Assembly (NCBI GenBank): GCA_000143165.1
Contig: CP002084.1
Location: 372,001 to 436,000 of the forward strand
Source: Dehalogenimonas lykanthroporepellens BL-DC-9
GTDB taxonomy: Bacteria > Chloroflexota > Dehalococcoidia > Dehalococcoidales > Dehalococcoidaceae
Direction: 5' to 3'
Length of the DNA: 64,000 nt
Positions within the stretch are counted from its first letter, which is position 1. Each line of letters opens with the position of its first letter. Shown here in pieces: positions 58,757 through 64,000 of the stretch. The notes beneath the pieces were generated by a model that saw nothing but the letters and a program-made list of their open reading frames with translations, was not told the DNA's origin and ran no database searches. A program made the translations under genes and the position numbers.

Positions 58757-59644
58757 ATGAATGTCAGGGATATCTACGGCCAGGGTAAGATTGTCTTCAG
58801 CTTCGAGCTGTTTCCGCCGCGCTCGGAAGAAGCATCCGAACGGCTTTTCGCCACTATCAAGGACCTCATACCGCTGGAACCGGCCTGTGTGTCAGTAACT
58901 TACGGGGCCGGCGGCTCTACGCGTGAACTGACTCATGACCTGGTAGTGCGCATTCGCCAGGAAACCGGGCTGACCGTTATCTCTCATCTGACCTGCGTCG
59001 GTTCCTCCAGAGACGAGATTTACCGCATTCTGGAACGCTATCAGCGGAGCGGCATTGAAAACATAATGGCCTTGCGCGGCGATCCGCCGAAAGGGCAGGC
59101 CGACTTTACTCCGGCGCCTGACGGGTTCGCTCACGCCGCTGAACTGGTGGAGTTTATCCGGGAGCATTTTCCCGATATGGGTATCGGTGTGGCCGGTTAT
59201 CCCGAGGGCCATCCGCAGACACCCAACCGGTTGACCGAGATAGAGTATCTCAAGGCCAAGGTGGATGCCGGCGCCGATTATATCTGTACTCAACTGTTCT
59301 TTGATAACCGCGACTTCTACGATTTCCGGGAGCGTTGCGGGCTGGTCGGAATCAGGGTGCCCATCGTTGCCGGCATTGCCCCGGTGACCTCTGAAAGGCA
59401 GTTACGCAAGATGGCCGAAGTGGCCGCCTGCACCCGGTTTCCGGCGGCGCTGTTACGCGCTGTAAGCCGTGCCGGGGATGACGAGGGGGTCCGTGAAGTG
59501 GGTGTACACTGGGCGACCGAACAGGTGCGAGACCTCCTGGATCACGGCGTGGCCGGCATCCATTTCTATACTCTGAACACCTCCGGCGCCACTCTGCAGA
59601 TATACAAGGCGCTGGGAATCAGCAGTTCCCGTCAGTTGGGTTAA
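58757..59644 (+). CDS. metF: 5,10-Methylenetetrahydrofolate reductase
   Basis: The 295-residue TIM-barrel flavoprotein has FSFELFPPRSEEA at the start, VSVTYGAGGST, ENIMALRGDPP, YICTQLFFDN and GIHFYTLN. It interconverts methylene- and methyl-tetrahydrofolate. The ATG at 58757 lies 7 bases after hemL, so it may be read with the heme operon, though it has no role in heme synthesis. Its 3' end overlaps recO on the other strand by 26 bases. Confidence 0.94.
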   Translation: MNVRDIYGQGKIVFSFELFPPRSEEASERLFATIKDLIPLEPACVSVTYGAGGSTRELTHDLVVRIRQETGLTVISHLTCVGSSRDEIYRILERYQRSGIENIMALRGDPPKGQADFTPAPDGFAHAAELVEFIREHFPDMGIGVAGYPEGHPQTPNRLTEIEYLKAKVDAGADYICTQLFFDNRDFYDFRERCGLVGIRVPIVAGIAPVTSERQLRKMAEVAACTRFPAALLRAVSRAGDDEGVREVGVHWATEQVRDLLDHGVAGIHFYTLNTSGATLQIYKALGISSSRQLG

Positions 59645-60413
59645 CCGTCCCGGGAGGGCGCATGATTTCCAGGTGGTGCAACCATGATCCGCTCCTGATG
59701 TCTTTTTCCAGCAGGAAACGCAGGTATGCCCCCAGCAGTTGCCGGATTTCCCGGTTGAGCCCGTCGTCAAGTATCAGCCGCGCCGATTGCTCCAGGGAGT
59801 GGTCATCCAGGAAACGCAACACCTTGAGGGCGTTAACCGATACCGGCGCTACCGGCGCCCGGGAGGCGCATTGCGGACAGAGGACACCGCCCAGGCTGTT
59901 GGCGAAGTAGTTGGTCTCCGTCTTCAAGGCTTTGCCGCAGTCCAGGCAGGCGCCCAGACGAGGCTGATAGCCCAGCGCCGCCAGCAGATTGACTTCAAAG
60001 TAGCGGGCCAGCAGTTCCAGGTTGTCGGCGTCGCAGGCGGCATCCAGAGCCTCGGCCAGCAGGTCGAAAACTCGTCGGTTGGCTTCTTCTTCCGGGGTGA
60101 ACCGGGCTACCAGTTCAGCAAAATACAGCGCGTAGGAAGTCCTTTCCAGAGAGGATCTGAGACACAGATGAGGGTTGAGCGTCTGAGAACCGATAATGGT
60201 CGGCAGAGCCTTACCCATGGCCAGTGTCAGGTCGGTATGATTGAGCGGCTCCAGGTGACCGGCCAGTCTGCTGGAAGGCTTGCGCACCCCGCGGGCCAGT
60301 GCCGACACCCGGCCGAGTTCCCGGGTAAAAAAGGTAATGATCCGGTCGGCCTCCTTCAGCCGAGCCCGGCGGATGACGATGGCCGGTGTCTTGAGTTCCC
60401 GCGGGCCGCTCAT
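59619..60413 (-). CDS. recO: DNA repair protein RecO
   Basis: The 264-residue product has an N-terminal OB-fold (residues 8-80, AIVIRRARLKEADRIITFF) and a C-terminal helical part with the zinc Cys (CLDCGKAL ... CPQCAS). It loads RecA in the RecFOR pathway with RecR (encoded 2 kb upstream). ATGA overlap with the 'alkD' remnant upstream indicates co-translation. Confidence 0.94.
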   Translation of the reverse strand: MSGPRELKTPAIVIRRARLKEADRIITFFTRELGRVSALARGVRKPSSRLAGHLEPLNHTDLTLAMGKALPTIIGSQTLNPHLCLRSSLERTSYALYFAELVARFTPEEEANRRVFDLLAEALDAACDADNLELLARYFEVNLLAALGYQPRLGACLDCGKALKTETNYFANSLGGVLCPQCASRAPVAPVSVNALKVLRFLDDHSLEQSARLILDDGLNREIRQLLGAYLRFLLEKDIRSGSWLHHLEIMRPPGTVNPTDGNC

Positions 60414-60649
60414 GCCTGATGATTCCTGGCGGTCAAGCGGGCCAGAACCGGTTCCGAGGTCAGTTCCCGCAAGGTATCGGCGGCTATCCAGCGGGCGGCT
60501 ATGCCGTCACGCCGGGCGACGCCCCGGAGTACCGGAATCGACACACCCAGGGTGCCGGCTGGATTGATACCGAAACGGGCCATGCCGGCAAAGTTGTCCG
60601 GATTGGCTGTGGCCTTGAGTTCGGTGACAACGGCGGCGCAATCAGTCAT
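60410..60649 (-). pseudogene. DNA alkylation repair (AlkD-like) gene with in-frame internal deletion
   Basis: The 79-residue frame starts like AlkD-type HEAT-repeat glycosylases (NFAGMARFGINPAGTLGVSIPVLRG is the family head). At residue 50 it passes straight into a C-terminal segment (AARWIAADTLRELTSE). Some 130 central residues, including the catalytic groove, are missing. The frame is open and overlaps both neighbours by ATGA, so it may persist as a coupling spacer between csaA and recO. It cannot be an active glycosylase. Confidence 0.75.
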
Positions 60650-60975
60650 AAAAGCCTGGCTCCCGGGGGGACCTCAGCATCCGGGGCGATGAGCACGACG
60701 TCATCCGGTGCCGGGATGACACCCAGTGTCAACACCTCCGACTGGAAGCCAGCGACACGACGGGGCGGCAGATTGGTTACCGCCAGCAGGGTGCGTCCCA
60801 CAAGCTCCTGTGGCCGGTAACGGCGGGTGAGCTGAGCGCTGGACTGGCGGATACCGAATTCACCGAAGTCCAGCCACAGCTTGATGGCCGGCTGTCGGGC
60901 CGAGGGGAAATCTTCGGCCCGGATTACCCGTCCGGCTCGTATCTCAATGCGGGCAAAATCATCATAATTTATCAT
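60646..60975 (-). CDS. csaA: CsaA-type tRNA-binding domain protein
   Basis: The 109-residue product is one OB-fold of the EMAP/tRNA-binding type (FARIEIRAGRVIRAEDFPSA, LLAVTNLPPRRVAGFQSEV). Bacillus CsaA is described as an export-related chaperone; homologues bind tRNA. It works as a homodimer. It starts 3 bases after the corA stop and overlaps the next frame. Confidence 0.92.
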   Translation of the reverse strand: MINYDDFARIEIRAGRVIRAEDFPSARQPAIKLWLDFGEFGIRQSSAQLTRRYRPQELVGRTLLAVTNLPPRRVAGFQSEVLTLGVIPAPDDVVLIAPDAEVPPGARLL

Positions 60976-60978
60976 GTG

Positions 60979-62043
60979 TCAGAGCCAGTTCCTGCGACGG
61001 AAGAAGAACAGCAGGGCGACGGCGACCGTGGCCATGAAGCCCAGCACGATGAAATAGCCAGCCGGCCAGCCCAGTTCCGGCATGTTCTCGAAATTCATCC
61101 CGTAGATGCCGGCGATGAAGGTCAGCGGGATGAAGATACTGGCGAAGATGGTCAGCACCTTCATGACCTCATTAAGCCGGTTGGAAACGGAGGACAGGTA
61201 GATGTCCAGCAGGTCGGAGACCAGTTCACGGGAAGCGTCTACGCTGTCGGTGACCTGAACGAGGTGGTCGTAAACGTCCTGGAAGTACGGCCGGGTTTCC
61301 GGCGCTACCAGCGCCGAATCACCCCGGCGCAGGGAAGCCGCGACATCGCGCATGGGGGCTACATTACGCCGGATATACAGCAGGTCCCGCTTCAGGCTCT
61401 TGATGGTGACCAGCATGGCGGTAGTGGGTGACTCCAGCAGATTTTCTTCCAGGTCTTCGATGATATCAGTGAATCGGTCCAGCACGACAAAGTAGTTGTC
61501 CACGATGGCGTCGATGAGGGCGTAAGCCAGCGTGTCGGCACCCTGGCGACGCAGTTGCCCCTTGGCCTGGCGCAGGCGTTCCCGGACCTTGCCGAATGCG
61601 TCGCCGGCACCTTCCTGAAAAGAGATTACATAATTCGGGCCCAGCACCAGACTGACCTGTTCGGATACCGTTTCGTCTTCCGCCTGGTCATGGTAGAGCA
61701 TCTTGAGAACGATAAACAGGTGCTCCCCGGTTTCTTCGACCTTGGGTCGCTGGCCGGTGTTGGCGATATCCTCCTGGACCAGGGGGTGGAGGTTGAAACG
61801 GCGGCCGATTTGTTCGATGATCGCCGGATCGTGCAGGCCGTCCACGTTGATCCAGCTGACACCGGTGTCCACTGGTAGTTTCAGACACTCATCCACCCCG
61901 GATAGTTCCCGCTCCTCGAAGCGGTCAGGCCCGTAGCCGATGAAGCTCAGCCGGGTGACGGCGGCGCGGCGCCGGCCGACGTGGACGATAGTGCCCGGCG
62001 GCAGACCGGCTTTGTGCGACTGGCTGAGGACTTCCTTGTTCAT
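60979..62043 (-). CDS. corA: Magnesium/cobalt transporter CorA
   Basis: The 354-residue product has a long cytosolic alpha-beta funnel, then two C-terminal membrane helices with the ion-selective GMN motif (GIYGMNFENMPELGW). It forms a pentameric Mg2+ channel in the membrane. It starts 14 bases after the recR stop. Confidence 0.96.
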   Translation of the reverse strand: MNKEVLSQSHKAGLPPGTIVHVGRRRAAVTRLSFIGYGPDRFEERELSGVDECLKLPVDTGVSWINVDGLHDPAIIEQIGRRFNLHPLVQEDIANTGQRPKVEETGEHLFIVLKMLYHDQAEDETVSEQVSLVLGPNYVISFQEGAGDAFGKVRERLRQAKGQLRRQGADTLAYALIDAIVDNYFVVLDRFTDIIEDLEENLLESPTTAMLVTIKSLKRDLLYIRRNVAPMRDVAASLRRGDSALVAPETRPYFQDVYDHLVQVTDSVDASRELVSDLLDIYLSSVSNRLNEVMKVLTIFASIFIPLTFIAGIYGMNFENMPELGWPAGYFIVLGFMATVAVALLFFFRRRNWL

Positions 62044-62057
62044 GCGAAGACCTCCGA

Positions 62058-62669
62058 TTAAAACTCCTGACGGTTCTCCAGCGCCCGGGACAGGGTGACG
62101 TCATCGGCGTATTCTATTTCACCCCCGAACGGCAGTCCGCGGGCCAGCCGGGTCACCCGGATGCCCAGCGGGGCAATTAACCGCTGGAGGTACATGGCTG
62201 TAGTTTCGCCTTCGACATTGGCGTTGGTGGCCACGATGACTTCGGTCACCATGCCGCTTTCCAGGCGGCTCATCAGTTCCGCCAGCCGGATATCGGCGGT
62301 GCCGACCCCTTCCGAAGGCGAGATAGCCCCGTGAAGCACATGGTAGCCGCCTTTGTAAATGCCGGTGTGTTCCAGCGTCAGCATATCCTGAGGCTGTTCC
62401 ACCACGCAGATGCGGCTGGTGTCACGTTCCGGCGAGGCGCAGATGGAACAGGTATCACCATCGGCGATGTTCCAACAGGTACGGCACAGCCGGGTCTGCT
62501 GTTTAACACAGACCAGGGCGTCGGCCAGTTCTCTCACCTGTTCAGCCGAGGCCTTCAGGATATGGTACGACAGGCGCTGGGCGCTCTTGGGGCCGATGCC
62601 CGGCAGACGCCCCAACACTTCGGTCAGACGATTGACTGCCGCGGCGGTGGACTTGGGAGCCTCTTTCAT
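62058..62669 (-). CDS. recR: Recombination protein RecR
   Basis: The 203-residue product has a helix-hairpin-helix ([18 protein letters not shown]), a C4 zinc finger ([16 protein letters not shown]) and a Toprim domain ([15 protein letters not shown] ... [12 protein letters not shown]). It works with RecO in RecA loading. It follows ybaB by 3 bases. Confidence 0.97.
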   Translation of the reverse strand: MKEAPKSTAAAVNRLTEVLGRLPGIGPKSAQRLSYHILKASAEQVRELADALVCVKQQTRLCRTCWNIADGDTCSICASPERDTSRICVVEQPQDMLTLEHTGIYKGGYHVLHGAISPSEGVGTADIRLAELMSRLESGMVTEVIVATNANVEGETTAMYLQRLIAPLGIRVTRLARGLPFGGEIEYADDVTLSRALENRQEF

Positions 62670-62672
62670 AGT

Positions 62673-62972
62673 TTAGCCCAGTCCGGGCATTCCCATGCCG
62701 CCCATCATGCCGGACATTTCCTTGCTGGCGGCTTTCTTGGCTTTTTCGGTAGCGTCATTAACAGCCTTGATGATGTTATCCTCAAGCTGACGCGTTTTTT
62801 CCGGTTTCATGGCCTCCTGGTCGATGGTAATGGACAGGAGTTTCTGCTGGCCGTTGACGGTTACTTTAACCGGGCCTTTCTCCCCTTCCATTACGATCTT
62901 GTCCAGTTCCTTCTGAATCTTGGAAAGCTGTGATTTGAGTTCCATGGCTTTTTTTACCTGTGAGAAGTCCAT
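62673..62972 (-). CDS. ybaB: YbaB/EbfC nucleoid-associated protein
   Basis: The 99-residue product is of the YbaB family (MKKA-like head KKAMELKSQLSKIQKEL, then GPVKVTVNGQQKLLSITID), with a Met/Gly-rich tail. It binds DNA as a dimer. The ATG at 62972 follows GGAGGAAGA and lies inside the end of dnaX (19-base overlap). The order dnaX-ybaB-recR is conserved in many bacteria. Confidence 0.95.
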   Translation of the reverse strand: MDFSQVKKAMELKSQLSKIQKELDKIVMEGEKGPVKVTVNGQQKLLSITIDQEAMKPEKTRQLEDNIIKAVNDATEKAKKAASKEMSGMMGGMGMPGLG

Positions 62973-64000
62973 TCTTCCTCCACGTTTATTATCTCGGCAC
63001 CGCGACGCTGTGCCTCTTTGACCAGGTGATTGGCGGCAGGGGCGTGAATACACTCGACCTCGCACGGCACGCCCAGGCAGGCCGACAGGATCTTGACCGT
63101 AATCCGCTTGTTTTCCGGCTCGTTTATCTTGTTCATATGAATCGGGAACTTGAAAGACAGAGTGAGCTTGCCGTTCTCGAAGCTGATGGGTTCGACGCCG
63201 GCAGAGCGCATGATGGCCAGCGCCGGTGAACGGCGGAGATCTTTCGGCACCCGCGACAGTATCTGCGGCCAGGCTTCTTTAAGTTCTTCCAGATTGGCGA
63301 CCGGCGCGTTACTGGCCGACTCGACGACGGGCGCGACTTCCGTTGCCGAAGTTTCAGGTGCGGCAGAAGGCGTGTCCACTGGAGTTGCCACAGGACGGGG
63401 AGCCGGTGTTTCCGGCGGCTTCGAATCCGGAACCGGTTTCACCGGCGGCGGGGGCGTAGCCGGGGCCGGGGTCGGCCGAACCGGTGTCCGGGCGGAAGCC
63501 GTCACTGACTTTTGCTGTTCCGGGGCGCCGGTGACCGGGGGCGTCCGGGCGGTCAGCGTGGTTTCGATGATAGCCATTTCCATGGCCAGGGTCGAGTGCA
63601 TATCGGCATTGCCGACCAGCGCGGTAAAGGCTTTAAGGGCCCGTAGAAGATATTCCATGCCGGCGTCGGCGGCGGCATGGCGGGCATTGTCCAGTTCTTC
63701 CGCTGACAGGGTAAGGGAACCGGTAGAGCCCGTTTTTATCAGGAGGGCCTGGCGCAAGACTTCGACCACTTCGCGGTTGAACTGCTTGAGATTAACACCG
63801 TCGTCAGCCACGCCAGCCAGAATCCGTATAGCTTCCACGGTATCGGCGGCGGCTACCGCCCGAACCAGGCGCGCCGCCCGGTCGTCACCGCTCAACCCCA
63901 GGCTGTCCTGCACCTGACGCAGGCTGATTTTGCCCTGACTGGCGGTGGCGGTCTGCTGGAGCAGGTTTTCAGCGTCCCGGAGGGAGCCTCCGGCGGCGCG
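62954..64000 (-). CDS. dnaX: DNA polymerase III gamma/tau subunit, C-terminal part (N-terminus outside window)
   Basis: The frame is open to the window edge. It enters at RAAGGSLRDAENLLQQ, the conserved end of the AAA+ domain III boundary in DnaX, and covers the collar domain, a Pro/Ala/Thr-rich linker (PVRPTPAPATPPPPVKP) and a tau-like C-terminal domain. About 348 residues are visible. It is the clamp-loader subunit that holds the replicase together. Confidence 0.93.
   Translation of the reverse strand, partial: RAAGGSLRDAENLLQQTATASQGKISLRQVQDSLGLSGDDRAARLVRAVAAADTVEAIRILAGVADDGVNLKQFNREVVEVLRQALLIKTGSTGSLTLSAEELDNARHAAADAGMEYLLRALKAFTALVGNADMHSTLAMEMAIIETTLTARTPPVTGAPEQQKSVTASARTPVRPTPAPATPPPPVKPVPDSKPPETPAPRPVATPVDTPSAAPETSATEVAPVVESASNAPVANLEELKEAWPQILSRVPKDLRRSPALAIMRSAGVEPISFENGKLTLSFKFPIHMNKINEPENKRITVKILSACLGVPCEVECIHAPAANHLVKEAQRRGAEIINVEEEWTSHR

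Noticed and set aside
1-64000. CRISPR array, rRNA genes, reductive dehalogenase genes, prophage
   Set aside because: No regularly spaced repeats, rRNA motifs, rdhA-type proteins or phage structural genes were seen.

Overview
The window reads as chromosomal DNA of an anaerobic bacterium of about 55% GC. The gene set (NrpR-type nitrogen repressor, lipoprotein-anchored multiheme cytochromes, a Tat-exported molybdoenzyme with an HybB/NrfD-type membrane partner, many TTG and GTG starts, few outer-membrane functions) fits a Chloroflexi/Dehalococcoidia-like lineage, but this placement is inference; no rRNA is present. Unlike the heme-free organohalide-respiring Dehalococcoides, this genome carries a heme pathway and a cytochrome c maturation system.

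Layout. 1-13 kb holds housekeeping and transport genes: an acyl-CoA dehydrogenase end, purF, tRNA-His and tRNA-Arg, a radical SAM protein, an ABC exporter, a polar amino acid ABC importer whose binding-protein gene is cut by an IS5-family element, and mtaB. 13-24 kb holds an NrpR-like regulator with an operator on its own promoter, a ferritin-like protein and SOD, mobA, rnc, tRNA-Gln and tRNA-Glu, a FetAB-type ABC pair, a VOC/HPPD-like protein and several gene remnants. 24.4-29.7 kb is an SOS mutagenesis operon: lexA, imuB, a small DUF6504-like gene and dnaE2. 29.7-32.1 kb is an exported membrane protein split by an IS256-family element.

32.3-46.4 kb is a respiratory block: an octaheme lipoprotein cytochrome, a diheme protein, a System I cytochrome c maturation set (ccmE, ccmF, a CcmI-like zinc-ribbon protein, ccmA, ccmB, ccmC, ccmD), then a hexaheme lipoprotein and a three-subunit molybdopterin oxidoreductase. 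46.5-48.6 kb is a tandem universal stress protein gene split by an IS3-family element.

48.8-58.7 kb is a tight operon for siroheme-dependent heme synthesis: ahbC, ahbD, an ahbA-ahbB fusion, a precorrin-2 dehydrogenase, hemA, hemC, cobA-hemD, hemB, hemL; metF follows. The module supplies the heme that the adjacent Ccm system would attach to the cytochromes. 59.6-64 kb (minus strand) holds the dnaX-ybaB-recR, corA and csaA-'alkD'-recO clusters.

Two of the three IS elements can be removed on paper to restore an exact reading frame, so those insertions look recent. Five further remnants (RND transporter, iorA, aldo/keto reductase, DUF72, AlkD) are terminal pieces or carry large internal deletions. 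The most noteworthy items are the co-located heme, Ccm and cytochrome/molybdoenzyme module, the molybdoenzyme's loss of the Cys/Sec ligand position, and three well-formed operator/promoter arrangements (nrpR, lexA, ahbC).
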